Under the pieces are notes generated by a model that ran no database searches, was not told the origin of the DNA, and was given only the letters and a program-made list of their open reading frames with translations. This document shows positions 38,166-50,154 of a stretch of 64,000 bases of DNA, in pieces. Location of the stretch: assembly GCF_964340395.1 (NCBI RefSeq), contig NC_135567.1, positions 21,245,306-21,309,305 of the forward strand, given 5' to 3'. The stretch's first letter is position 1. The number at the start of each line of letters is the position of its first letter. The DNA is from Glandiceps talaboti. Its lineage: Eukaryota; Hemichordata; Enteropneusta; Spengelidae. Position numbers and translations under genes: made by a program.

Positions 38166-39026
38166 TTTCCATACATTGCTACCAGTGTTACGAGTAGTAT
38201 GCACTGTTACACTGTTCAAAGGGTTGGGAATGGTTGGGAGACCATTTAAGTTACAAATTGCTGTCAACCAATATTTTTAGTTTCCATGCGTCTTTAACCA
38301 CCCTGGTAACAGATTTCTGGTATAAAAATGACACTTTTCCACATCCATGTATGTACATGTATTCAGTATAGTTTTACAAAGAAAGAAGTGGTACTATAAT
38401 CGGAGAACTGTGCTAAATTTACAGTTTCTTATATAGAATTTAGTAACCCTGGTAAGTGAGAGGGAATGGAAGCTGGTAAAATGTAAATGCTACTAAACTT
38501 TAATGATTTTTCTGAAGTCTGAGGTACTAAAAATATGAAAGCTTGTACAAATTAGTTTCCCCTAAAATCAATATTTTCCTCAAATATTTTCCTGAAATTC
38601 AAAGTTTTCAATAAAATAACTTTTTACCATTTTTGCCATAGTTTTAAAACTAAGTAACATGGTGGGGGACATCTTGTGAAAGGTACACAATAGAATTGTG
38701 AAGTAGACCCACTTGATGGGTGCTGACAGTACTACACTATGACATCATCATATCAACTACTTGACCTTATTCTGATCACCAGTTAACATCTAGTATGATT
38801 AATCTATCATTCCTACAGAGCAGTATGTAACCTAGTTAAAGCAGAGCAGTACGTAACCTAGTTAGAGCAGGTTAACATAGTTGAAATCAGTACAGTATTT
38901 AGTAATCATGAAAAGAAAAGCTATGAATTATAACGTCATTAAAATAGAATGCACACCTTTACTGTACAAAATGTCAATGTATTTGAGCATGACGGAATTA
39001 TCCATGACATACTATACTAGTCCAAA

Positions 39027-40875
39027 TTGGGTATACTTGGAGTATACTCAAGGAGTATACTTGGGGTATACTTGGGGTATACTTGGAGTATACTTGGAGT
39101 ATACTTGGGGTATACTTGGAGTATACTTGGAGTATACTTGGGGTATACTTGAGGTATACTTGGAGTATACTTGGGGTATACTTGGAGTATACTTGGGGTA
39201 TACTTGGGGTATACTTGAGGTATACTTGGAGTATACTTGGGGTATACTTGGCGTATACTTGGAGTATACTTGGGGTATACTTGAGGTATACTTGGGGTAT
39301 ACTTGGAGTATACTTGGGGTATACTTGGGGTATACTTGGGGTATGCTTGGGGTATACATGTACTTGGAGTATACTTGGGGTATACTTGGGGTATACTTGG
39401 GGTATACTTGGAGTATACTTGGGGTATACTTGGGGTATACTTGGAGTATACTTGGGGTATACTTGGAGTATACTTGGGGTATACTTGGAGTATACTTGGG
39501 GTATACTTGGGGTAAACTTGAGGTATACTTGGAGTATACTTGGGGTATACTTGGAGTACACTTGGAGTATATTTGGGATATACTTGGAGTATACTTGGGG
39601 TATACTTGGAGTATACTTGGGGTATACTTGGAGTATACTTGGAGTATACTTGGAGTATACTTGGGGTATACTTGGGGTATACTTGAGGTATACTTGGAGT
39701 ATACTTGGGGTATACTTGGCGTATACTTGGAGTATACTTGGGGTATACTTGAGGTATACTTGGAGTATACTTGGGGTATACTTGGGGTATACTTGGGGTA
39801 TACTTGGAGTATACTTGGGGTATACTTGGGGTATACTTGGAGTATACTTGGGGTATACTTGGAGTATACTTGGGGTATACTTGGAGTATACTTGGGGTAT
39901 ACTTGGAGTATACTTGGGGTAAACTTGAGGTATACTTGGAGTATACTTGGGGTATACTTGGAGTACACTTGGAGTATATTTGGGATATACTTGGAGTATA
40001 CTTGGAATATACTTGGGGTATGCTTGGGGTATACATGTACTTGGAGTATATTTGCGATATACTTGGGGTATACTTGGAGTATACTTGGAGTATATTTGGG
40101 ATATACTTGGGGTATACTTGGAGTATACTTGAGGTATACTTGGAGTATACTTGGAGTATATTTGGGATATACTTGGAGTATACTTGGAATATACTTGGGG
40201 TATGCTTGGGGTATACATGTACTTGGAGTATATTTGCGATATACTTGGGGTATACTTGGGGTATACTTGGAGTATACTTGGGGTATACTTGGAGTACATT
40301 TGGGATATACTTGGAGTATACTTGGAGTATATTTGGGGTATACTTGGAGTATACTTGGAGTATACTTGGGGTATACTTGGAGTATACTTGGAGTATATTT
40401 GGGATATACTTGGAGTATACTTGGAGTATATTTGGGGTATACTTGGAGTATACTTGGGGTATACTTGGAGTATATTTGGGGTATACTTGGAGTATACTTG
40501 GGGTATACTTGGGGTATACTTGGAGTATACTTGGAGTATACTTGGAGTATACTTGGGGTATACATGTACTTGGAGTATACTTGGGGTATACTTGGGGTAT
40601 ACATGTACTTGGAGTATATTTGGGATATACTTGGGGTATACTTGGGATATACTTGGGGTATACTTGGGGTATACTTGGGGTATACTTGGAGTATATTTGG
40701 GATATACTTGGGGTATACTTGGAGTATACTTGGGGTATACTTGGAGTATATTTGGGATATACTTGGAGTATACTTGGAGTATACTTGGGGTATACTTGGA
40801 GTATACTTGGGGTATGCTTGGGGTATACATGTACTTGGAGTATATTTGGGGTATACTTGGAGTATACTTGGGGTA
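39027..40875. repeat. 1.85-kb array of an 11-bp unit (GTATACTTGGR)
   Basis: About 165 head-to-tail copies of GTATACTTGGG or GTATACTTGGA, each carrying the palindrome GTATAC. Stop codons are almost absent from several frames on both strands, which produces artefactual ORFs of more than 600 codons with an 11-residue period. Variants (ATATTTGGG, GTATGCTTGGG, GTATACATGTACTTGG) are shared between distant blocks, showing higher-order duplication of longer segments. Confidence 0.97.
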
Positions 40876-40954
40876 GTGCTAACCTTGCAGTACTCTATGT
40901 GGTCATATTGTGTAATGATGTACCAAGCAAAAGTATAACAGAAAATATGGCAAG

Positions 40955-41155
40955 CGCAGGCACAAATACCCCTAAATACAACACTTACATGTATATGGCA
41001 TGGGGTTCTCTTATTATTACAACAAGCACAAATACCCCTAAATACAACACTTACACTCACATGGCGTGGGGATTCTTATTATTACAACAGGCACAAATAC
41101 CCCTAAATACAACACTTACACTCACATGGCATGGGGTTCTCTTATTATTACATAT
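40955..41155. repeat. Tandem repeat, about 66-bp unit, 3 copies
   Basis: Landmarks GCACAAATACCCCTAAATAC and ATGGCRTGGGGWTTCTTATT, directly after the 11-bp array. Confidence 0.92.
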
Positions 41156-41231
41156 GTTTATCCAAAACAACAAATTTCCTAAAATATGATAAGGTGCAAT
41201 CAGAAGCATTTGTGTACAACTGTGTTGTCAT

Positions 41232-41725
41232 TTGTATACAGGTATGCAATAATAATATATTTGGTATTTTTCACTGACATTGACAATACTATTAGTATGT
41301 ATACAGGTATGCAATAATATATTTGGTATTTTTCACTGACAATGACAATACCATTAGTATGTATACAGGTATGCAATAATATATTTGGTATTTTTCACTG
41401 ACAATGACAATACCATTCGTATGTATACAGGTACACAATAATATATTTGGTATTTTTCACTGACAATGACAATACCATTCGTATGTATATAGGTATGCAA
41501 TAATATATTTGGTATTTTTCACTGACAATGACAATACCGTTCGTATGTATACAGGTATGCAATAATATATTTGGTATTTTTCACTGACAATGACAATACC
41601 ATTCGTATGTATACAGGTATGCAATAATATATTTGATATCTTCACCGACAGTGACAATACTATTAGTATGTATACAGCCTTACAGGTACGCAATAATATA
41701 TTTGGTATTTTTCACTGACAGTGAC
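41232..41725. repeat. Minisatellite, about 62-bp unit, 7-8 copies
   Basis: Landmarks GTATACAGGTATGCAATAAT and ATATTTGGTATTTTTCACTG. The unit length gives repetitive minus-strand frames of no coding significance. Confidence 0.94.
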
Positions 41726-41739
41726 TCCACAAAAGAAAG

Positions 41740-43500
41740 ATACTGTACATTTCTACTATACCTTGATTTTTTTGAGTATGTCTTCTTTTAAATTGTTTGG
41801 ACTTCATTCGTAGTTTGTAGTGAAACCTTGTCACATTTAAAACAGTGTTTACACACAATTGACACCAATTGGCACATCAGAATGTCATGAAACTGTACTT
41901 CACACCTTACAGTCAGCAAATGAGAATCAAAGTTTCTCAGAAGTACTGAATGTTTTATCACACATACATAGACAAAATGTATTTGGTATAATCCCAGAAT
42001 AGAGGATACAATGTTGTAAGTCCATTGACCACTGTGAGCTGTTAAGATGTACTTGATAAGACAGAGACACAATATTCACACCAGTACAGTGATAAGGTTT
42101 TCAAGTGTTCCACTCTACATGTAATTTAATGTATCATAGTAGTTGGTGTTAATGTAGGTACGGAAATTTATGACACTGCCATGGATAAGTTCATCGAATG
42201 CCAAGGTACTCAAATTTACACCTCTTGAGACAGTAATGGAAATTTATGATATTAGCAAACACAGATGGAACAAGTTTGTTATTCACTCTAACAAATATAA
42301 AAATTAGAATGATTTACATCTATTGAGTTCATGATTAAACACAGTGAAACAAACCCTGAATTAACATCTGTATAAAGGTCATTGGTAATGCAGAGATGAA
42401 ATCAAGAATGGTAATTTATGACACAAGTACAGGTTTAAGTCAATCAAATACTAGGATAGTTCAATGTACATGTACACTAATGAGCATTTGTCAATTCTAC
42501 ACATGACATGTTAACATGCAATTATGTACATCCATCCTCACAAGTGACTAAGTTTTTTTCAATCTTTGACTCCCAAAAAATGGTGGCATAAAACATTAAG
42601 AAAACTGGGAATACCAAACTGCATTGTTTGCTCAAAATCCAAACAGATATTACAGTACTGTATGTCCAAAATGTTCAATTTCACGTTCGTTTCTGTTTCC
42701 AATACTGAAGAACGTATCCAATGTTTTTGTGAGTCCCAATATGAACCAAGTATCTTTACATGTCCGATTGTCAAAAAATGATTTTGTGTCCGCTACTCAA
42801 GCAATGATTTGTGGCCAATAAGCAATGATTTGTGGCCAATATTCATGCCACGATAAGTAAATTGTATCCAATATTGATGCGATGACTTGTCCAAGATTCA
42901 AACAATATGTCCAATATTTAACAATGACTTGTAAATTGTATACAAAATTCACACGATGATTTGTGTTCGATACTAAGGTGATTTGTGTCTGCTATTGTCA
43001 CAATGATTGATGTCCGATGTCTAGGTGATGACTTGTGTTCTGCCAAGTGATAACTACGCTGTTAAACGACAAATACTGAATGTCTGTGATATCACTCACT
43101 CACACACTTAGACACACAGTTTGAATAATTGCTATCTAATTAGACGGAATATTTATTGATGGAACTACTCTGCTATAAAAGATAATCGGTAAATCAACAC
43201 AAAATGGTGGTTGCTATAGAAGTGATTCAATAGTGCTGCTTAGTTACAAAGAGCTGCCTGATTCCAATAAGGGACCAACCAGTGAATGTCATGGGGGGGG
43301 GGGGGGGGTACTTACTTGGGAGTACAAAATAAATTATGAAAGTGGTTTGGCTTGGGGTTTCTGGCTCATTACATGTATTACAATGTAAGTACAGGATTTT
43401 ATGTACACTGCATGACTTAAGCTCAAGTAACAGACACTTAAACTCAAAGTGGCACAGTCTAATTGAACCAAAACCATCACTAACCCTTCTACTTATTCAG
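41740..43500. other. AT-rich stretch without a supported gene
   Basis: Short overlapping frames only. At about 42780-43060 there is a diffuse repetition of CAATGATTTGTGKCCRATA-like strings, an old, heavily diverged tandem array. A poly-G run lies at about 43292. Confidence 0.5.
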
Positions 43501-43642
43501 TTGCTAACAAATACTAGTGAGGTGTTAGTGTCAGCCTAGAGTTAGCACTGAGCTAGACTGGTGATAACATACATGTAGGACTGGTGCAGGCATTAACCCT
43601 TCCAGTTGCTAATAATACATACATGTACTGGTGAGATGTTAG
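43500..43642. repeat. Minisatellite family A, left part (split by the transposon at 43643-44835)
   Basis: About 1.5 copies of the family A unit. Two copies of ACATGT are inserted at TA sites relative to the consensus (octamers at 43570 and 43620). The array stops mid-unit at the target site TGTTAG and resumes mid-unit at 44836. Confidence 0.88.
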
Positions 43643-43786
43643 CAGGGATCACCCTGGCTCCAGAGCTGCATGAGCCAATGTCCCATTTGGAGAAAATGAG
43701 TGAGACAATTTGAAAACTGTGTGGGACGGAAGTAAAAATATGGCAACTGTATGTGCGTCATGTGTATATTATACTGGTATACACTG

Positions 43787-43788
43787 TA

Positions 43789-43818
<30 letters not shown>
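43787..43818. repeat. (CA)n/(TA)n microsatellite inside the hAT-like element
   Basis: About eleven CA units followed by ATATATATA. Confidence 0.9.
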
Positions 43819-43819
<1 letters not shown>

Positions 43820-43966
43820 ATTGTGATCATAAGCCTATGGATTTCATATCAACTTTCATACTAGAATTTGCTACTGTACAAATAAACACAGTACATACAC
43901 ATCAACATATTAACTTCATGAAACATTTATTTCATAGGAAAATACCACGTCAACGGTCTATAACTC

Positions 43967-44488
43967 CTATACTTGTCTTGCATTGTACATCATTGTCCTT
44001 AACTGTAGATTTCTGCGAAGGTAGCAGATCATTTCTCCCTTGTCCTTATCGTGACGCAAAAACGACCCATACATAGCCAGCCAATTATTTTGAAATTTCC
44101 GGTTTGTCTTGCGACCTACACCAGGACATACCCATTCTTCGTCCTCACTAGCGAATGTAGTCGAATCCAGATTAGTTCCCAGCGAAGGAGTAACTTTTGT
44201 ACAATAGTCCAAGATAGAGCATTTGCGTTTCTTGGTCCCACTCGTACCAATCTGATATTTGATAGGCTGGTTTTCCTGTATTTACCTTTATTCCATCGTT
44301 ATTGCGTCTTTTTCGTGAGTTTTTTTCCCCCGGGCGAATGCCAGTTTTTTTTCCCCCGGGGAAAAAAACTCACGAAAAAGACGCAATAACGATGGAATAA
44401 AGGTAAATACAGGAAAACCAGCCTATCTAATATCAGATTTTAATCAGATTGCACTCGTACTGGCACCCGACGTCTTTGAAAGCTCCAT
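43967..44488 (-). pseudogene. Broken N-terminal fragment of a ZNF862/hAT-type zinc-finger protein
   Basis: The minus-strand frame starts at an ATG at 44488-44486 and would run 102 codons to 43967 if the nested 204-bp element and one 9-bp duplication are ignored; both sides are in the same frame. With the insertion present, translation stops within six bases of entering it. The downstream part has the pattern RKFQNNWL, then RHDKDKGEMICY, typical of the degenerate zinc-finger block at the start of ZNF862-like and related hAT-derived proteins. The second cysteine expected two residues later is Arg (CGC where TGC would be expected), and the frame ends soon after with no dimerisation or transposase region. 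Family assignment is by pattern only. Confidence 0.6.
44248..44451. mobile_element. 204-bp foldback element with 9-bp target duplication (MULE-like MITE)
   Basis: Two long, almost identical inverted arms (about 44248-44328 and 44361-44451) begin CAATCTGATA and CAATCTGATT and meet at a short GC-rich centre with two CCCCCGGG-type runs. Exact direct repeats CACTCGTAC flank it at 44239-44247 and 44452-44460. Long terminal inverted repeats with a 9-bp duplication are the hallmark of Mutator-like elements; assignment is by structure only. It interrupts the reading frame of the ZNF862/hAT-type fragment. Confidence 0.8.
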
Positions 44489-44835
44489 TACGTACACATG
44501 TACGTGTGACTAATCAGTAATGAACATTTACTGTATCAACTCCGTTGATTTGTCGATGAGCGCCTGCCTTCATGTCGGCAACCAATCATAGACACTGTTT
44601 GAAAGGGGCATGATGCAGATAAACCTTGCCGCCTGAGGGCAGCAAAAGACATGCGTAGTATGCGCCTTGTACGTTAGTAGTAAACAAAAGCTTAGATATG
44701 ATGTCGCGTATCTATCACAGTGACGCGCTATTAGTATCGACGGTGCGATTTTGTGTCCCAATTGAGTTTTCTGGACGCGATATTTTTGTTTTTACAGCGC
44801 AAATAGCGCGTGATCGCGGCCCAGAGTGATCCCTG

Positions 44836-44935
44836 TGTTAGTGCCAGCCCAGTGTTAGCACTGCTAGTCTGGTGTTAACATTGGGCTGGTATAGGTAACC
44901 CTTCCAGTTGCTAACACATACTGGTGAAACATCAA
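44836..44935. repeat. Minisatellite family A, right part
   Basis: Continuation of the unit interrupted at 43642: TGTTAGTGCCAGCCCAGTG, then the standard GGTGTTAACATTGGGCTGGT and CTTCCAGTTGCTAACACATA segments. Confidence 0.88.
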
Positions 44936-45530
44936 GTTTTTTTTAATCAACAGGTTAACATGTTTTCCCTCCCAATGGACAAATGATTGTCATTGCCTGA
45001 AATCAATCCCTTCCAGCATTGCAAGCCAATCGATATTTCCACAAGAACTGAATGAATTACTTTGGGAAGCCAATTGTGACATACCAATCTTTAACAGTGG
45101 TTTTCTGATGATAAGTACTCTATGTCAATAAGAAATTTCATGGCATGAAAAAGTGAATTCAATGCTTTTTTCAAAGTCAATTTCCATCCTAAGGATACGT
45201 GCGGATACCACGGAATGAAAAGCAAAAGAGGAAGGAAGCCAATTATGAAACATTCTCATTGTCAACACTAGAGTTAAATCTATAATGGTTGTTGACATTT
45301 GCCATTATAAAATCACTTTCTAGACAGAACTCTAAATGTAACACAAGAATTATAAGATTTCAAGATGTAAAAGTAATTTAATTTCAAAGTCTATTTCTCT
45401 AAGGTAGTCTTTATATAGATGTAACTATTATAAAGTATTTTTTTAATTATGTATGTTTGTACTGAACAGAACTACACAGTCAATCTTTATGTCAATTATA
45501 GCATGTAATGGAAGAATGGTTCTCTCTCTC
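44936..45530. other. Unannotated AT-rich stretch
   Basis: No ORF with family similarity, no inverted repeat or tandem array visible. Confidence 0.6.
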
Positions 45531-45534
45531 CCTG

Positions 45535-45754
<220 letters not shown>

Positions 45755-46239
45755 ATTGAATAATTATTATTAATAAGTACATATTTACAAGTAGAACGAC
45801 AACTTTTACTTTAAAATGACAGGGTTCAAAATAATTATTTCCACTGAATTTATCCAAAATGTTATCATCAAAAATTGCAAAGGTTACTAATTCCCAACAA
45901 TTTCTGCTGTGAAAAATTGCAGGGAACTTGAAACTCTTGATGTGATGAGTCATTGCATATGTTTGTTTTCTTCTGTATCTAAGACTGGTTGAACAGATGA
46001 CATTTCTCTGCAATCCAATGATTTTCATTAAAAGTTATTAAACATTTTTAGCACATGCCTTTAGTTGCCCTGGTTTGTTCTTTTCATGAGTGTTGTGTAA
46101 CTCTTGTGTGTGAAAGGGAGTGTACAGTGCAAAGTACCAATAAAGTCTATAATGTAAACATGTAATTGTCAAGTTTTGGGACATTGTGTACATTGTCATT
46201 GTGTAACACTTCTTTACAGGGCAGGCCAATTACAAATGA

Positions 46240-46560
46240 GAAAGAGCCTCCTTAGTTACACCACAAATAAGAAAAGGGCTCCCACCTCCAATATCAAGTT
46301 TGGGACATTAACATGAGGGCATGCAGGTCAATAACAAACTAGAGACTCCTTAGTTATACCACAAATAAGAAATGAGCTCCCTAGTTTCACAATAAATAAG
46401 AAATAGAATCACCAATGTCAACTTAGGGACATAACTTGCGGGTAAGCCAATAAAAAATGAGATGGAGCTCCCTGGTTGCATGAAAATAAGAAAGAAACTC
46501 CCTAGTTCCATTACTATGCATTGCTTACAATTTCTAAGTATGCATTATATGAATTAGGAA
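46240..46560. repeat. Diverged tandem repeat, about 60-90-bp unit
   Basis: Recurring strings such as ACAAATAAGAAA, GAGCTCCCTAGTT and GGGACAT with accumulated substitutions suggest an old array of four or so copies. Confidence 0.5.
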
Positions 46561-46647
46561 TGATAATTCAATAAATTTTACTCACAGCTCAGTCAGAGAT
46601 TTCATTTTTGACTTGTAATACTAGAAAAAAAAACAGCTGGCAATTTG

Positions 46648-47200
46648 GCTTGAAGTAAGGGTGAGGGAAAGGGTAGGGTAGCTTTATCTGTACGTGTCTG
46701 TAGATTCTGAAAACAGGGAGGGGAAAGGGTAGGGTACCTATATCTGTAGATTCTAGAAAGAGGGAGGGGAGAGGGTAGGGTACCTATATCTGTACATATC
46801 TGTAGATTCTGAAAAGAGGGAAGGGAGAGGGTAGGGTACCTATATCTGCACATATCTGTAGATTCTGGAAAGAGGGAGGGGAGAGGGTAGGGTACCTATA
46901 TCTGTACATGTCTGTAGATTCTGGAAAGAGGGAGGGGAGAGGGTAGGATACCTATATCTGCACATATCTGTAGATTCTGGAAAGAGAGAGGGGAGAGGGT
47001 AGGGTACCTATATCTGTACATGTCTGTAGATTCTGGAAAGAGGGAAGGGAAAGGGTAGGGTACCTATATCTGTACATATCTGTAGATTCTGGAAAGAGGG
47101 AGGGGAGAGGGTAGGGTACCTATATCTGTACATATCTGTAGATTCTGGAAAGAGGGAGGGGAGAGGGTAGGGTACCTATATCTGTACATGTCTGTAGATT
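46648..47200. repeat. Minisatellite, about 56-69-bp unit, 8-9 copies
   Basis: Landmarks GAGAGGGTAGGGTACCTATA, TCTGTACATRTCTGTAGATT and CTGGAAAGAGGGAGGGG. Most copies contain a KpnI/Acc65I site. Purine-rich blocks recur in each unit. Confidence 0.94.
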
Positions 47201-47477
47201 CTCGATAGTATTGGCAGAAGTACTATGTACATGTACATTTCAGCTTTGCTATTTTGCTCTTCTAAGTGCTAACCAAATTGGTTGTTCTGGACAAAAGTCA
47301 AAAGATAAATATCTTAACACATGAAGAGCTTTGCAATTCACCAACTATTCATTCTAAGTACATGTACAACCAAATTTGCTGTTCTGGACCAAGTCATTTT
47401 TTTTTCTATTTTCTTTAAATTTACTACTGGTACATAAGTGTGTGTGAGTGTGTTAGTCTGAATTCCCCTGTCAACAT

Positions 47478-47781
47478 AGTCCAGGACACATAGACTATGG
47501 TACTAAACATTGTATGTGGACTACCCAATCTGTATGGTTGTAGTCTGTTAGATCAATGTTTTGTGTTGACTATAGACATGTCGATAACACTCAGTGGGAG
47601 TTTGCTACGAAAATTAAGTAACTTAAGGAGTCAATTTTAACTACTGTATTTGGTAGTCAAATTCATCAAGTTACCTGTTTCAGGTACAATTTTCTATTGA
47701 TTTCCATTGATCTAACAGACTATGACTATACAGATTGGGTAGTCTACATACAATAGTACCATAGTCTATGTGTCCTGGACT
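47478..47781. mobile_element. MITE with about 78-bp terminal inverted repeats
   Basis: The left arm 47478-47558 (AGTCCAGGACACATAGACTA to TCTGTTAGATCAATG) is matched by the inverted right arm 47705-47781 (CATTGATCTAACAGACTATG to TGTGTCCTGGACT). The centre of about 145 bp has no ORF. The right arm leads directly into a tandem array made of the same terminal sequence. Confidence 0.8.
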
Positions 47782-48477
47782 ACTGCTAATTTGGTAGTCT
47801 AGATGCAATGTTTAATAGTCTATGTGTCCTGGACTACTGCTAATTTGGTAGTCTAGATATGATGTTTAGTAGTCTATGTGTCCTGGACTACTGCTAATTT
47901 GGTAGTCTAGATACAATGTTTATTAGTCCATGTGTCTTGGACTACTGCTACATGTAATTTGGTAGTTAAGATACAATGTTTAGTAGTCTATGTGTCCTGG
48001 ACTACTGCTAATTTGGTAGTCTAAATACAATGTTTAGTAGTCTATGTGTCCTGGACTACTGGTAATTTAGTAGTCTAGATACAATGTTTAGTAGTCTATG
48101 TGTCCTGGACTACTGCTACATGTAATTTGGTAGTCTAGATACAATGTTTAGTAGTCTGTGTGTCCTGGACTACTGCTAAAGGTAATTTGGTATTCTAAAT
48201 ACAATGTTTAGTAGTCTATGTGTCCTGGACTACTGCTAATTTGGTAGTCTAGATACAATGTTTAGTAGTCTATGTGTCCTGGACTACTGCTAATTTGGTA
48301 GTCTAGATACAATGTTTAATAGTCTATGTGTCCTGGACTACTGCTACATGTAATTTGGTAGTCTAGATACAATGTTTAGTAGTCTATGTGTCCTGGACTA
48401 CTGCTAATTTGGTAGTCTAGATACAATGTTTAGTAGTCTATGTGTCCTGGACTACTGCTAATTTGGTAGTCTAGATA
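47760..48477. repeat. Minisatellite, about 54-bp unit, derived from the MITE terminus
   Basis: About thirteen copies with AGTCTATGTGTCCTGGACTA, CTGCTAATTTGGTAGTCTAG and ATACAATGTTTAGT. The unit matches the terminal part of the MITE at 47478-47781. Three copies carry an extra ACATGT (octamers at 47949, 48117, 48345) and one has AAAGGT at the same place. Confidence 0.93.
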
Positions 48478-49017
48478 CAAACTCTGCCTTTTAATTAAGG
48501 ACAGTCTGGCCTTTGTACTAGTATCATAGCAACCATTGTGTATTGTTGTCATGGACACTATCTATACATACACTGTACATGTGATGGGAAGTCCAATGTA
48601 CTAGTGATAACTGTAATCCTCTATAAACAGAGACAGACATGAAATGCTATACAATATTTGGTTTAGATTTAGTTAAATGACAACAACACAATGCCATTTC
48701 ACTCCAAAGCAATGAACACCTTCAGTAAATTATACACCTTTACTATGGTACACTGTACAAATGTCATGACACAAGATTACCATTCAAACCTACTATCATG
48801 AACAGGTGCCAATGACATGTACGACTACTTCTTCAAATTCTCTAGATCCTACATGAGATGAGTCAGTGTGGAGGGTGGAGGGTGGAGGGGGACTCACTAG
48901 TAAACCCAATTTCAAACACTGTGACCCCATGCCAGTGAGTACATATGTAGTAGAACTAATAAGATCATGATAAAATAACTTTATTACACAAATGTATTGT
49001 CAGTGAATACAGTATGG

Positions 49018-49019
<2 letters not shown>

Positions 49020-49050
<31 letters not shown>
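49020..49050. repeat. (CAA)n microsatellite
   Basis: About ten CAA/ACA units, followed by AT-rich sequence. Confidence 0.93.
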
Positions 49051-49052
<2 letters not shown>

Positions 49053-49231
49053 TAATAATAACAACAAATTATTTTTTTATATATATATAAATATAACTAC
49101 ATGTACATCTATAAGTTTTTCAAAAATTTGGCAAGTGGAAATTGACATTTAAAAAAGATAAATTTCTATGAATACTACTGATTGTTATATCACATTTTTT
49201 AAACAATCTTTTCTTTGATAATGGTAGTATG

Positions 49232-49345
49232 AGAACCCGGGACTGACACCTTGGCCTTTAATTGTATGCATTAATATACATTGTACCAGTAATATGAGAA
49301 CCTGGGACTGACACCTTGGCCTTTAATTGTATGCATTAATATACT
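49232..49345. repeat. Tandem duplication, about 68-bp unit, 2 copies
   Basis: Landmarks ATGAGAACCYGGGACTGACA and CCTTTAATTGTATGCATTAA. Confidence 0.9.
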
Positions 49346-49640
49346 GTGCTATGACCACTTTATAATAAAAAGAAACACAGTCAACAGCCAACATACAGAG
49401 ATAAGTTAGGTTTGGCAATGACTTGCAAGTGACTATGATGATTTCAGCCACTGTGCTATGACCACTTTATAATAAAAAGAAACACAGTCAACAGCCAACA
49501 TACAGAGATAAGTTGGGTTTGGCAATGATTTAAAAGTGACTATGATGAATTCAGCTACTGTGCTATGACCACTTTATGATAAAAAGAAACATAGTCAACA
49601 GCCAACATACAGAGACATGTTGGGTTTGGCAATGACACAA
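49336..49640. repeat. Tandem repeat, about 110-bp unit, 3 copies
   Basis: Landmarks CTGTGCTATGACCACTTTAT, AGTCAACAGCCAACATACAG and GGTTTGGCAATGA. It begins where the preceding duplication ends. Confidence 0.93.
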
Positions 49641-50106
49641 CAGAAACAATGAAGACACAGTCCCCAGTTATCATTAACATAAATTGGTACACATGATGCA
49701 GTTGGAGTTTTTCAGAAGTCTGGGTTTGAGTTTTTACTCTCTTTTTTTTAAATTCAACTTAAAGGTGACACCTACTGTGCCAAGATTATATAACAAAGTT
49801 CTTGAATCATTTAATCTTCCAATTGTCACAGACTACTGTAGAAAGTTTTCTATGGTAGTAAATTCTGACCCGTAGGAATACATTGTACTTAACTATTGAG
49901 ATGTAAATAGGAACCATAGTGTGAAATGAAGGAGAGTGGTAAGTGTTTGTTTATTAATTACATGATGTTATCTAACTTGTTGACAATTTCACTCCATTTC
50001 ACACAATCACAGCTATTACTTATTTGTCTTCATTAGGTAAATTGTAGTCAACACTTGCAAACACAGATATAACTACATTTCATTTCTGAGTAGTGAGAAT
50101 GCATGG

Positions 50107-50154
<48 letters not shown>

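Larger units (their letters stand above)
43643..44835 (-). mobile_element. hAT-like DNA transposon remnant inserted in a family A unit
   Basis: The ends are inverted repeats, CAGGGATCACCCTGG on the left and CAGGGATCACTCTGG (as complement) on the right. Flanks are direct repeats TGTTAG at 43637-43642 and 44836-44841. Removing the element with one flank restores the family A consensus (GAGATGTTAGTGCCAGCC), which proves an insertion. CAGGG termini and the encoded fragment suggest the hAT superfamily, although most hATs duplicate 8 bp and here only 6 are seen. The length is 1193 bp, or 980 bp without the nested foldback element. It lacks a transposase catalytic region, so it is not autonomous. 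The subterminal right end is GC-rich with GCGC motifs. Confidence 0.8.

Noticed and set aside
38881-41189. Very long open frames on both strands (up to 685 codons) with an 11-residue period
   Set aside because: They arise because the 11-bp unit contains no stop in most frames. Frames on both strands are equally open, there is no domain or signal, and codon use is set by the repeat.
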